From contig JBKHAH010000079.1 in the NCBI GenBank assembly GCA_046542995.1, positions 1 to 14,259 of the forward strand: DNA of 14,259 nt. The letters run 5' to 3'. The DNA is from Perlabentimonas sp046542995 (lineage in GTDB: Bacteria; Bacteroidota; Bacteroidia; Bacteroidales; Tenuifilaceae). The translations under genes and the position numbers were made by a program. The notes under the pieces are model-generated. The model did no database searches, was not told where the DNA came from, and was given only the letters and a program-made list of their open reading frames with translations. Shown here piece by piece: positions 1 to 7,488 of this stretch (position 1 is the first letter of the stretch; each line of letters opens with the position of its first letter).

Positions 1-11
1 ATTTTTTATTC

Positions 12-19
12 TATTTTTG
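12..19 (+). promoter_or_regulatory. Bacteroidota-type -7 promoter element for the outer-membrane protein gene
   Basis: TATTTTTG matches the Bacteroidota -7 consensus TAnnTTTG exactly and lies about 28 nt upstream of the ATG at 48, which would give a short leader. The -33 element would fall outside the window, so it cannot be checked. Confidence 0.55.
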
Positions 20-47
20 GTAAATTAAACCAAAATCAGTTTTTAAA

Positions 48-749
48 ATGAAAAAGACATTAGTATTCATTACAGCATTTCTTATTAATACACCCATCTT
101 TGCACAAGACAGTATGCCAACGCAAGAATTCGTTTTAGGATTTAGGGCAGGAGGTAATTACTCTTCCATGATTTTCGGAACCGATTTTGACTATACAACT
201 GTTAGTCCTAAATTTGGTTTCAATGTTGGTGCTGTTGCTCGGTTTGACTTAGTTTATACTCCAATAGATTTTGAAATGGGCATATTATATAGCAGAAAGG
301 GAGCAAAAGCAGAGGGTGAAAACTTCCAGATATCAGATTATATTGATTTTTTTGACTTAAGCAGAAATTACCAACTTGACTATATTGATATTCCAATTAT
401 TGTTAATTTGTCAACTAGTAGCATTAAACGCAATTGGCAAATTTATGCTGGTGGAGGGATTATGGTGTCGTTGGGGTCAAAGGGAAAAATTACTGAAGCA
501 TTTACCTCAGATAATTATGAGTTGGATTTCTCTAATTCAGTTGTTTGGGGCGATTCGCCAGAGGCTCATTTTCATAAATCGGACCTATCCTACATTGGTC
601 AGTTAGGATTTAAGTTTAACAAATCATTAGAGGTTAATGTGAGCATTAGTAAAAGCCTTGTCAATATTGACCCCAATAATGATTTTATTAAAAACTCAAC
701 AATGGCACTTTCCATTGTTAAGGTAATAAATAGGAAGTATGTAAGATAG
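48..749 (+). CDS. PorT-like outer-membrane beta-barrel protein
   Basis: The 233-residue product probably sits in the outer membrane as a small beta-barrel. Residues 1-20 form a Sec signal peptide (MKK, a hydrophobic core, then IFAQ with cleavage before D21). The mature part opens with GFRAGGNYSSM, typical of the PorT / OMP_b-brl_2 family that is abundant in Bacteroidota. Alternating hydrophobic strands follow, including GAVARFDLVYTPIDFEMGILY near residues 61-81, a YIDIPIIVNL strand near 112-121 and YAGGGIMVSLG near 133-143, a regular barrel pattern. The length fits small 8-10-stranded barrels. The gene stands alone, with its own promoter and a terminator shared with convergent pckA. The substrate or partner cannot be told; the fold is well supported, the exact role is not. 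Confidence 0.85.
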   Translation: MKKTLVFITAFLINTPIFAQDSMPTQEFVLGFRAGGNYSSMIFGTDFDYTTVSPKFGFNVGAVARFDLVYTPIDFEMGILYSRKGAKAEGENFQISDYIDFFDLSRNYQLDYIDIPIIVNLSTSSIKRNWQIYAGGGIMVSLGSKGKITEAFTSDNYELDFSNSVVWGDSPEAHFHKSDLSYIGQLGFKFNKSLEVNVSISKSLVNIDPNNDFIKNSTMALSIVKVINRKYVR

Positions 750-768
750 CCTAGATTAGAGTTGTAAA

Positions 769-807
769 AAAATGGTGTAATGGGTTGAATAGGCATTACA
801 CCATTTT
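769..807. terminator. Bidirectional intrinsic terminator between the barrel gene and pckA
   Basis: A perfect 14-bp inverted repeat, AAAATGGTGTAATG (769-782) and CATTACACCATTTT (794-807), has an 11-nt loop. It is followed by a T-rich run on the plus strand and by seven Ts on the minus strand (complement of A766-772). It sits between two convergent genes and can serve both transcripts. Confidence 0.9.
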
Positions 808-811
808 ATTT

Positions 812-2434
812 TTAAATCTGTGGCCCAGCTGCAACAAGCCTCATCCCTGCCTCGGTATCAGTAAAATTTTCAAAGTTTTCAATGAATTTTATGGCGAGTT
901 CACGGGCTGCTTTATCCCAATCGGAAGGATTAGTCCAGCTATTCCTTGGGTTTAACACATCACTATTAACTCCTTCAAGTGTCCTGGGAATTTGCAGATT
1001 GAATATTGGAAGGGTTTCGAAGGTGGACTCTTCAATGGAGCCATCAAGGATTGAGTTAATTATGGTTCGGGTTGATTTTAAATCGATTCGTTTCCCCCCT
1101 TTTCCGTAGGCTCCGCCAATCCATCCCGTATTAACCAAATAGGCTTTCGCTCTATGGTTAACCATTTTCCTAACAAGTTCACGAGCATATTCCGATGGGT
1201 GAAGCAAAAGGAATGCCTGTCCAAAGCAGCTGCTAAAAGTTGGTACAGGCTCTTTTACTCCAAGTTCGGTACCTGCAAGTTTTGCAGTAAAACCACTTAG
1301 AAAATGGTATTGAGCCTGATTTGGAGTTAACTTGGCAACCGGTGGAAGAACACCAAACGCATCGGCTGTTAGGAAGATAACCTTACTAGCATGACCAGCC
1401 TTAGAAACAGGCTTAACAATATTCTTTATGTGATAAATTGGGTACGACACCCTGGTGTTCTCAGTTTTCCGCTTGGAACTAAAATCGATATTACCCCCAC
1501 CGTTAACATCAAGATTTTCCAGTAGAGCATCGCGCTTGATGGCTGCATATATTTCGGGTTCTTTTTCGGGGTCAAGATTTATGCATTTAGCGTAACATCC
1601 GCCCTCGAAGTTGAAAACACCCTCATCGTCCCAGCCGTGCTCATCGTCGCCAATAAGCGCGCGGTTTGGATCGGTAGAGAGGGTAGTTTTTCCTGTACCC
1701 GAAAGTCCGAAGAATATAGCTACATCGTCATCCTTACCAACATTTGCGCTGCAGTGCATGGCTGCCATACCTTCAAGGGGCAAGTAGTAGTTCATTATGG
1801 AAAAGATGCCCTTCTTCATCTCACCACCGTACCAAGTGCCTCCAATTACAGCCATTTTTTCGGTTAGATGGAATGCGACGTACACCTCGCTATTCAATCC
1901 TTGCTCTTTCCAGTTAGGATTATTAGTTTTTGATGCCACAAGCACCACAAAATCTGGTTCAAAAGTTTCTAACTCTTTCTCTGTTGGCCTTATAAACATA
2001 TTCTTACAGAAGTGGGCCTGCCAGGCAACCTCCATGATAAAACGAACGCAAATCCGAGAGTTTTCATTAGCCCCACAGTAAGCATCAACAACGTAGAGTC
2101 GTTTGCCAGTTAACTGCTTTGCGCTTATGCTCTTGAGGTGCTCCCAAATCTCGGGGGATATTGGCTTGTTATCGGAGCATTTTTTTCTGCTTGGATCCGA
2201 CCACCAAACATTTTTCTCTGTTTCAGGCACCTTCACAATATACTTGTCTTTGGGTGACCTCCCAGAAAAAATGCCTGTGTCAACGTTTATTGCACCCAAA
2301 TTAGTTAAGGTACCTCGTTCGTATCCTTCAAGTGAGGGGTCTGTTTCGTGCTCGTAGAGCAATTCATAGCTTGGATTGTAAATGATCTCTTTGGCTTCGC
2401 CAATTCCGTAGATTGATAAGTCGATGTCTTCCAT
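812..2434 (-). CDS. pckA: Phosphoenolpyruvate carboxykinase (ATP)
   Basis: ATP-type PEP carboxykinase (EC 4.1.1.49) interconverts oxaloacetate + ATP and phosphoenolpyruvate + CO2 + ADP in the cytosol. It is the gluconeogenic step, and in many anaerobic Bacteroidota it also runs in the CO2-fixing direction toward succinate. The 540 residues match the usual family length. Visible motifs are SGRSPKDK (57-64) in the substrate site, GGTWYGGEMKKG (198-209) with metal/substrate-binding Lys and surrounding residues, the kinase-1a P-loop GLSGTGKT (243-250), and the metal-binding IGDDEHGW (261-268). The start ATG is confirmed by N-terminal alignment with the family (MEDIDLSIYGI). It is transcribed alone from a recognisable promoter at about 2496-2528 and ends at the shared terminator at 769-807. 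No truncation or missing catalytic residue is seen. Confidence 0.98.
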   Translation of the reverse strand: MEDIDLSIYGIGEAKEIIYNPSYELLYEHETDPSLEGYERGTLTNLGAINVDTGIFSGRSPKDKYIVKVPETEKNVWWSDPSRKKCSDNKPISPEIWEHLKSISAKQLTGKRLYVVDAYCGANENSRICVRFIMEVAWQAHFCKNMFIRPTEKELETFEPDFVVLVASKTNNPNWKEQGLNSEVYVAFHLTEKMAVIGGTWYGGEMKKGIFSIMNYYLPLEGMAAMHCSANVGKDDDVAIFFGLSGTGKTTLSTDPNRALIGDDEHGWDDEGVFNFEGGCYAKCINLDPEKEPEIYAAIKRDALLENLDVNGGGNIDFSSKRKTENTRVSYPIYHIKNIVKPVSKAGHASKVIFLTADAFGVLPPVAKLTPNQAQYHFLSGFTAKLAGTELGVKEPVPTFSSCFGQAFLLLHPSEYARELVRKMVNHRAKAYLVNTGWIGGAYGKGGKRIDLKSTRTIINSILDGSIEESTFETLPIFNLQIPRTLEGVNSDVLNPRNSWTNPSDWDKAARELAIKFIENFENFTDTEAGMRLVAAGPQI

Positions 2435-2495
2435 TTGTAGGTTAAGGGTTTAAACAAATGAAGCGGATCAAGCATTTTTTTGAACCGCCAAAAGA

Positions 2496-2528
2496 CAAAG
2501 ATAAAAGCATAATTAATACAAGGTGCAA
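2496..2528 (-). promoter_or_regulatory. pckA promoter
   Basis: On the minus strand, TATCTTTG (2503 to 2496) matches the TAnnTTTG -7 consensus exactly. A TTG triplet at 2528-2526 lies 22 nt upstream as a possible -33 element. This places transcription start about 50-60 nt upstream of the pckA ATG. Confidence 0.6.
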
Positions 2529-2632
2529 TCGTTTTTTATGTTTAATATCAGGAATTTCTTATTAAGGGGAATGTTGGCAAGATGTGTATTGCATAATCTT
2601 TATAATGCAAAAGGTTGAGCTAAATAGCAACC

Positions 2633-2668
2633 AATCATCCAATCAGTCAATCATTCATTCAATCAATC
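2633..2668. repeat. Degenerate AATC tetranucleotide tandem repeat
   Basis: Nine consecutive 4-nt units read AATC, ATCC, AATC, AGTC, AATC, ATTC, ATTC, AATC, AATC. Five are exact and four carry one substitution (ATCC, the phase-shifted exception, differs by two). It lies in non-coding DNA between two terminator/promoter regions. Confidence 0.75.
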
Positions 2669-2722
2669 CACTATCAATAAAATCTATCTCAACCAAATTA
2701 AATGCAAAGCCAATAAAGCAAA

Positions 2723-2746
2723 AAGGTTGTCAATTCTGACAACCTT
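2723..2746 (-). terminator. Intrinsic terminator of the superoxide dismutase gene
   Basis: AAGGTTGTCA (2723-2732) and TGACAACCTT (2737-2746) form a perfect 10-bp stem with a 4-nt loop. Read on the minus strand it is followed directly by a T-rich tract (TTTGCTTT). It lies about 30 nt past the sod stop codon. Confidence 0.85.
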
Positions 2747-2774
2747 GCATAAAAATATTTGATTAGCTTTTTTA

Positions 2775-3446
2775 CTATAATGCTGCCAGGTAAAGTTTCT
2801 CAACTTCGTTCCAACTTACAACCTTCCAGAAATTCCCTACATATGTACCTCTCATATTTTGGTAGTGCAAGTAGTATGCATGCTCCCATACATCAAGGGC
2901 AAGTATCGGTGTACCTCTTTTATCAACCACATCCATCAAAGGGTTATCCTGATTGGGTGTGCTCGAAATAAAAAGTTTGCCTTTGCTATCTACCGATAGC
3001 CATGCCCAACCGCTACCAAATTGTCCTGTAGCAGCAGCCTCAAACTTCTTTTTAAACTCATTAAACGATCCAAATTCTTTCTCGATGGCTTTCAATAGCC
3101 TGCCACTTGGTTTGCCTTGGCCGTTAGGTGACATAACCTTCCAGAATAGATTATGATTGTAGTATCCGCCCCCGTTATTACGTAGAGCTGATGATAGCGA
3201 ACCAATTTTACCAAATATTTCTTCAATGGGCTTACCCTCCAAATTATTCTCTTTAACGGCTTTTACAAAATTGTTGTAATATGCCTTATGGTGGCGATTA
3301 TAGTGTATTTCCATTGTTGTTTCATCTATAAAGCCTTCTAGAGCATCATACTCGTAGGGTAATTCAGGAAATTTAAAATCGCTCTTTTTCTGGGTAAAAC
3401 CAGTAAAACTGGTTGCCAAAATTAGTATAAGTGCTAATAGTTTCAT
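2775..3446 (-). CDS. Exported superoxide dismutase, Mn-type
   Basis: Superoxide dismutase (EC 1.15.1.1) converts superoxide to O2 and H2O2. Residues 1-19 (MKLLALILILATSFTGFTQ) are a signal peptide with no lipobox Cys, so the enzyme should act in the periplasm. The rest is a full Fe/Mn-SOD: metal ligands H48 (IHYNRHH), H98 (YYNHNLFW), D185 and H189 (LDVWEHAYY). The second-sphere Gln is in TPNQDNPLM (Q166), as in Mn-type enzymes, while the position where Fe-type enzymes carry Gln is GGGYYNH here. The preferred metal is therefore probably Mn, but cambialistic use cannot be excluded. The 223-residue length is about 200 plus the leader. It has its own terminator; I found no clear TAnnTTTG promoter upstream. 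Family assignment is certain; metal and location are inferred. Confidence 0.95.
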   Translation of the reverse strand: MKLLALILILATSFTGFTQKKSDFKFPELPYEYDALEGFIDETTMEIHYNRHHKAYYNNFVKAVKENNLEGKPIEEIFGKIGSLSSALRNNGGGYYNHNLFWKVMSPNGQGKPSGRLLKAIEKEFGSFNEFKKKFEAAATGQFGSGWAWLSVDSKGKLFISSTPNQDNPLMDVVDKRGTPILALDVWEHAYYLHYQNMRGTYVGNFWKVVSWNEVEKLYLAAL

Positions 3447-3502
3447 AGTTTATGTATTTAGTTGTTTAACTTTTATCTTTACTTATAGTAACATACTTAA
3501 GC

Positions 3503-3529
3503 TATTTTTGTTTAGCATTTGTATATTTG
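3503..3529 (+). promoter_or_regulatory. Candidate promoter(s) for the glycan-modification operon
   Basis: Two exact TAnnTTTG matches occur in the divergent gap: TATTTTTG (3503-3510), with TTTA about 21 nt upstream as a weak -33, and TATATTTG (3522-3529). Either would give a leader of roughly 30-50 nt before the ATG at 3564. I cannot decide between them. Confidence 0.45.
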
Positions 3530-3563
3530 TTGTGCTTTACTCTTTTTTATTAGATGATTGCTG

Positions 3564-4475
3564 ATGGATGTGAACATTAAATATGTTAAACGCGATGATA
3601 TTGATACAGAGAAATGGGATGCTTGCATAGCAAAGTCTGTTAATGGTATAGTTTATGCCTATACCTGGTATTTAGATATAGTTGCCAGGGATTGGGATGC
3701 ACTAGTAGCGAACGATTATGAAGCGGTTTTCCCTTTAACTTTCAATGTGAAGTTTGGTATAAGTTACCTTTACCAACCCTTTTTTACCCAGCAGTTGGGT
3801 TTGTTCTCTATTCGTCCAATTACCCCAATGCTGGTACAGGATTTTATTAAGGCGATACCAACCCAATTTCGTCATATTGATATTAATTTTAATACTTTCG
3901 TTAAACTAAATATTTCCAGTGCCACCATAGTACCGAGAATTACGCATCATCTTGATCTTATTGAGCCTTATCATATTATATCAAGCAGGTATTCTAAAAA
4001 TACCAAAAGAAATATTTCAAAATCAGTTGCATATAATGTATCTGTAATAAAAGGGATAGATCCCAGCCTGCTATTGGAGTTAAAAATAAAGAATCAGGCC
4101 GTACCGCTGAAGAAGGAGCAGGTTGATATTGCCAGGAAATTAATCACTCAGTCTATAGGTAAAGGTGTTGGTGATATTTATGCTGCTTATACTGAAAAGA
4201 ATGAGCTATGTGCGGGCGCCCTATTCCTTCGTTCCAACGGTAAAGCAATCTATCTGTTGGCATCATCAACAACGGAGGGGAAGCAGTCTAGAGCCATGTT
4301 TGCCTTGGTGGATTTTTACATAAAGCAGAATAGTGAATTGCCCCTGGTTCTCGATTTTGAAGGATCAAGTATTGATTCAATAGCAAGGTTCTACACCGGA
4401 TTCGGTGCTTCTCCATGTAATTATAGTAGGATGGTTATTAACAGGCTTCCCTGGCCACTAAATTTTCTTCGTTAA
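3564..4475 (+). CDS. FemAB/GNAT-like acyltransferase, first gene of a three-gene operon
   Basis: The 303-residue cytosolic protein looks like the tandem-GNAT fold of the FemAB / Acetyltransf_6 group, which transfers acyl or aminoacyl groups, often onto cell-wall or surface-glycan precursors. In the sequence, the N-terminal half has WYLDIVARDWDALV and a QPFFTQQLGLFS segment (about residues 71-82), and the second half has an SRYSKNTKRNISK segment (about 141-153) followed by a GNAT-like core ending in LDFEGSSIDSIARFYTGFGA (about 263-282), the signature-like C-terminal strand-helix of these proteins. I chose the ATG at 3564; the frame stays open to a TTG at 3558. Its TAA overlaps the next ATG (TAATG), implying translational coupling. 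The acyl donor and acceptor are unknown; family placement is fairly good, function is inferred. Confidence 0.75.
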   Translation: MDVNIKYVKRDDIDTEKWDACIAKSVNGIVYAYTWYLDIVARDWDALVANDYEAVFPLTFNVKFGISYLYQPFFTQQLGLFSIRPITPMLVQDFIKAIPTQFRHIDINFNTFVKLNISSATIVPRITHHLDLIEPYHIISSRYSKNTKRNISKSVAYNVSVIKGIDPSLLLELKIKNQAVPLKKEQVDIARKLITQSIGKGVGDIYAAYTEKNELCAGALFLRSNGKAIYLLASSTTEGKQSRAMFALVDFYIKQNSELPLVLDFEGSSIDSIARFYTGFGASPCNYSRMVINRLPWPLNFLR

Positions 4476-5500
4476 TGCTTAAAGATATGTTTTTTTCCAT
4501 ATCATCAGCCTTTCCTTTCAGTTTTTTAAGGGGATTGGTTAGCATTCCTGTAATTTCACCTTTCTACCATTTGGTTACAGATAATTCACCACCCCACATG
4601 AAGTATCTTTATAATGCTGTTTCAGTTAAGCAATTTACAAATGATATTGACTTTATGCTTAAGCATTATACCCCTGTGGCTGTGGAAGAATTACCTAAAA
4701 TTCTTTTGGGTGAAAAATGTTTTAGTAAACCGGCCCTCTTTTTAAGTTTTGATGATGGTTTTAGCGAGTTAAAATCTATTGTTGCTCCCATACTAAGAAG
4801 CAAGGGTGTGCCTGCCACCTTTTTTGTTACGCCCAATTTTATTGATAACAGTGACATGCTATACAGGTGCAAACTGAGCATTATTGCTGATAGTGTTTGT
4901 GATATGCCAGGGAGGATTCCAACTCCCGACTTTTTAATTAGCAAGTGGGGGGGGAGGCAAGTCAACCAAAGCACATTCCGCAAGCAGCTTTTTAGGTTGG
5001 GTTATAACGATACGGAAACAATTAACGCCATTGCTAAAAGTTTTAATATCGACTTTAATGTATATCTTCAAAAACATAAGCCCTACCTAAATCTTAATGA
5101 AGTTAAGGGCTTGGCTGCTGATGGGTTTGCAATTGGAGCGCATAGCATGGATCATCCAAATTTTGCTGAAATTCCACCAGAAATGCAAAAGCTTGAGATT
5201 TTGAATAGTCTTGAGTGGGTCCAGAAGAATGTACCTAATCAGCAAAAACTGTTTGCCTTCCCGTTTAGTAGCGACGGTGTGTCTGCCAATGTACTAAGAT
5301 ATTTCTTAAAGGATAATAGTAAATCCATCGATATGATGTTTGGAACCTCTGGACTTAAGTTATCACCATCCTCAAAGCTATTACAAAGGATACCTATGGA
5401 GATTAAAGGGAAGACAGGAGAGCAGATTCTTAAAGGTGAATATCTTTATTATATTGCAAAAGCAATTGTTGGTAAAAACAAGACTACCCTGCCTATATGA
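4475..5500 (+). CDS. Polysaccharide deacetylase (NodB-like)
   Basis: The 341-residue protein belongs to the carbohydrate esterase 4 / polysaccharide deacetylase family, which removes N- or O-acetyl groups from glycans. Motif 1 is SFDDG (91-95; D93 likely catalytic base, D94 metal ligand). Motif 2 is HSMDHPN (223-229; H223 and H227 metal ligands). FAFPFS (260-265) resembles motif 3. About 125 residues separate motifs 1 and 2, a longer insertion than in minimal NodB domains. No clear signal peptide is present; the N-terminus (MLKDMFFSISSAFPFSFLRG) is mildly hydrophobic and could be membrane-associated. It starts on the upstream gene's stop (TAATG) and ends overlapping the next start (ATGA). A run of eight Gs lies inside the coding region (4947-4954) between the two catalytic motifs. 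Family is secure; substrate unknown. Confidence 0.9.
   Translation: MLKDMFFSISSAFPFSFLRGLVSIPVISPFYHLVTDNSPPHMKYLYNAVSVKQFTNDIDFMLKHYTPVAVEELPKILLGEKCFSKPALFLSFDDGFSELKSIVAPILRSKGVPATFFVTPNFIDNSDMLYRCKLSIIADSVCDMPGRIPTPDFLISKWGGRQVNQSTFRKQLFRLGYNDTETINAIAKSFNIDFNVYLQKHKPYLNLNEVKGLAADGFAIGAHSMDHPNFAEIPPEMQKLEILNSLEWVQKNVPNQQKLFAFPFSSDGVSANVLRYFLKDNSKSIDMMFGTSGLKLSPSSKLLQRIPMEIKGKTGEQILKGEYLYYIAKAIVGKNKTTLPI
4947..4954 (+). repeat. G8 homopolymer tract within the deacetylase gene
   Basis: Eight consecutive Gs encode the W-G-G part of KWGGRQ through the codons TGG GGG GGG, conspicuous in this AT-rich DNA. Gain of one G would hit a stop at 4993-4995, loss of one G a stop at 5088-5090. Both come before the H223/H227 metal-binding motif. 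Confidence 0.9.
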
Positions 5501-6600
5501 TTGATATTAAACGAATAAGGATTTTGGAGCTGAATGAGTTGGTAAGTTCGCCAAGCTATGCTGAATGGGAAGTTGTGCCTATTAGTAGGCATCGTGCAAA
5601 ATCGTACATAAATAATCCTCGCTCTATTAGTTCCGATGTTGTGATGTACCTGGCCTATATGGGCAATAAACTTGTTGGGTACAGAACAATACTCCCCGAT
5701 GAAATTTTTTCCAATAATGAAAGGGTCAGGGTGGGGTGGTTAAGCGGTAATTGGGTGCATCCACAGCACAGAAGGGAAGGGGTTTCAACAGAGCTCTTTA
5801 ATGCTGCTTATAGCGATTGGGAAGGGATGTTGCTTTACACAAACTATGCCCCCGAATCCAAAGCGGTATATGATAAAACCAGCAGGTTTAGCTACGTAAA
5901 CTCTTGTTTAGGCAGACGTTTCTACTTGCGTTCTTGCCTCAGGATTTTATTACCACCCAAAGGACATTTTTATAAACTATTCCTACCCGTTTGGTATTTA
6001 GCTGATTTCTTATTCTCCATATTCAACCCATTGCCATTTATTACCAAGCATTTACGGCTAGGCAAGGATGTTACTTTCGAGTATCTTTCAAAACCCGACG
6101 ATGAGTTGCTTAGCGCTTTTCATGAGTTTACGAGCAGAACGCTTACTAAAAGGTCAAAAGAAGAATTGCTTTGGATTTCTGAGTATCCATGGTTAGTCTC
6201 ATCCCCATTGGGTGATAGGATTGGTACAAAGTACTTCTTCTCATCAGCACCCAAACGTTTTGATCAGTTTTTCGTCAAGGTTTATCTTAATGGACGTTTT
6301 GCAGGTTTTTTAATTGGAAATCTTAATAATAGGATGTTCTCAGTTCCTTATGTTTATTGCTCGGAGGATGATTCATTGACTTTTTCAAAGATCATACTAA
6401 AGCATGCTGGAAAATTAAATGCAGCCTTTTTTACTGTGTTCAACAAAAACATCTCAAATAAATTGAAAGGAGTTTTTCCCTTTGGCTTGCTCTCATTATC
6501 CCAGAAAAGAAATTTCTATGTTACTACAAACCTGCATCACCATATTCAGAAAGAGGAAAAAAAGTTTATTGAGGGTGACGGCGATTCTGTTTTTGTATAA
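5497..6600 (+). CDS. GNAT-family acetyltransferase, third gene of the operon
   Basis: The 367-residue protein has an N-terminal GNAT domain (about residues 1-135). Its acetyl-CoA-binding motif A appears as GNWVHPQHRREGVSTELFN (84-102), with the RxxGxx-like loop RREGVS. A downstream NYAPESKAVYDKTSRF stretch (116-131) resembles GNAT motif B, where the acceptor-side helix lies. A second, C-terminal region (about 190-350) is unassigned and may be another GNAT-like fold; residues about 160-182 are hydrophobic. It overlaps the deacetylase stop codon by 4 nt (ATGA) and is the last gene of the operon. An A7 run lies near the 3' end at about 6557-6563. It likely acetylates a small molecule or glycan intermediate (inference); the acceptor is unknown. 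Confidence 0.8.
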   Translation: MIDIKRIRILELNELVSSPSYAEWEVVPISRHRAKSYINNPRSISSDVVMYLAYMGNKLVGYRTILPDEIFSNNERVRVGWLSGNWVHPQHRREGVSTELFNAAYSDWEGMLLYTNYAPESKAVYDKTSRFSYVNSCLGRRFYLRSCLRILLPPKGHFYKLFLPVWYLADFLFSIFNPLPFITKHLRLGKDVTFEYLSKPDDELLSAFHEFTSRTLTKRSKEELLWISEYPWLVSSPLGDRIGTKYFFSSAPKRFDQFFVKVYLNGRFAGFLIGNLNNRMFSVPYVYCSEDDSLTFSKIILKHAGKLNAAFFTVFNKNISNKLKGVFPFGLLSLSQKRNFYVTTNLHHHIQKEEKKFIEGDGDSVFV

Positions 6601-6608
6601 AACTTTGT

Positions 6609-6616
6609 TATTTTTG
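6609..6616 (+). promoter_or_regulatory. Candidate -7 element upstream of the potassium channel gene
   Basis: TATTTTTG matches TAnnTTTG exactly and lies about 25 nt upstream of the GTG start at 6642. No good -33 TTTG is found at the usual spacing, so the channel may be transcribed alone or read through from the operon that ends at 6600. Confidence 0.45.
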
Positions 6617-6641
6617 TATATAAACCAGAAGTTTACTATTT

Positions 6642-7469
6642 GTGAAACAGAAGGATTACAAGAACATACGAAAGTGGAGAAAGAGAACTTACGATATTAT
6701 TTTTAAATCGGATAGTTTTTACGGCAAACTTTTCGACGAGTTGCTGCTTGTGGTAATACTTTTGAGCGTTGGGGTTGTTTTGCTCGAAAGTGTTTCGGAA
6801 TTTCGAGAAAAACACGGTAATGTTTTAAACTTTTTGGAGTGTGGTTTTACTTTGCTTTTTCTTGCGGAGTATATTCTTAGGATATATAGTTGTCCGGTAC
6901 CACGTAAATATGTATTAAGTTTTTTTGGTTTCATTGATCTTCTGGCTATTCTTCCAACGTTCATCGCCATTATTATACCGACTGTGCAGCCTCTTATTGT
7001 AATTCGGGCGCTAAGGCTACTCAGAATATATCGTATCCTTAAGTTGTATAGATTTATACAGGAGAGCAACTACCTGCTCATTGCTTTAAAATCCAGTTTT
7101 AGGAAAATATTTATTTTCATGATGTTTATCATGGTACTTGTTCTGTTATTAGGTAGCGTTATGTATGTGGTAGAGGGTGGCGAGAATGGTTTTTACAGCA
7201 TCCCGCTTAGCATTTATTGGGCGGTTATTACGTTAACAACGGTAGGTTATGGCGATATGGTTCCATTAACAGACCTGGGGAAGTTTATTTCAACCTTTAT
7301 TATGCTACTTGGTTATAGTATTATTGCCATTCCAACAGGCATTGTATCTGCAGAAATTAGCAGAGGCAAAAGTGATAGATTACGAACCAAGGTATGCAAG
7401 TATTGTAATGAGTCGGAACATCAAAAGGATGCAAGATTCTGTAAGAACTGTGGCGAGCTGATGGAGTAA
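6642..7469 (+). CDS. Voltage-gated-type potassium channel with C-terminal zinc ribbon
   Basis: The 275-residue inner-membrane protein is an Ion_trans-family channel with six likely transmembrane helices. S1 is about 33-50, S2 about 64-81, S3 about 92-112, and S4 about 117-138 with regularly spaced basic residues (R122, R125, R128, R131, K134, R137). S5 is about 155-177, the selectivity filter TVGYGD is at 200-205, and S6 is about 213-235. After S6 the chain ends with a zinc-ribbon-like motif, CxxC at 252-255 and CxxC at 267-270 (CKYC...CKNC). The start is GTG, the first codon that gives the complete N-terminal cytosolic segment. It is convergent with ftsE, 19 nt apart. Potassium selectivity is secure from the filter; voltage gating is likely from S4; the role of the zinc ribbon is unknown, possibly redox or metal sensing or tetramer assembly. 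Confidence 0.93.
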   Translation: MKQKDYKNIRKWRKRTYDIIFKSDSFYGKLFDELLLVVILLSVGVVLLESVSEFREKHGNVLNFLECGFTLLFLAEYILRIYSCPVPRKYVLSFFGFIDLLAILPTFIAIIIPTVQPLIVIRALRLLRIYRILKLYRFIQESNYLLIALKSSFRKIFIFMMFIMVLVLLLGSVMYVVEGGENGFYSIPLSIYWAVITLTTVGYGDMVPLTDLGKFISTFIMLLGYSIIAIPTGIVSAEISRGKSDRLRTKVCKYCNESEHQKDARFCKNCGELME

Positions 7470-7488
7470 CCTCCCCCATGTTAGGCAT

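Larger units (their letters stand above)
2435..2774. other. 340-nt non-coding gap between pckA and sod
   Basis: No plausible gene is seen on either strand. The stretch holds the minus-strand pckA promoter (about 2496-2528), a small TTGCAT...ATGCAA inverted repeat near 2589-2610, a degenerate period-4 repeat (2633-2668), and the sod terminator (2723-2746). The middle part is otherwise AT-rich and featureless. Confidence 0.7.

Noticed and set aside
3558..3563. TTG start for the FemAB-like gene, giving two extra residues
   Set aside because: ATG at 3564 is the better start; the extension adds only ML and is a weak initiation codon.
7470..7488. Terminator between the convergent channel gene and ftsE
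   Set aside because: The 19-nt gap contains only a 4-bp TAAC/GTTA pairing, too weak to call.
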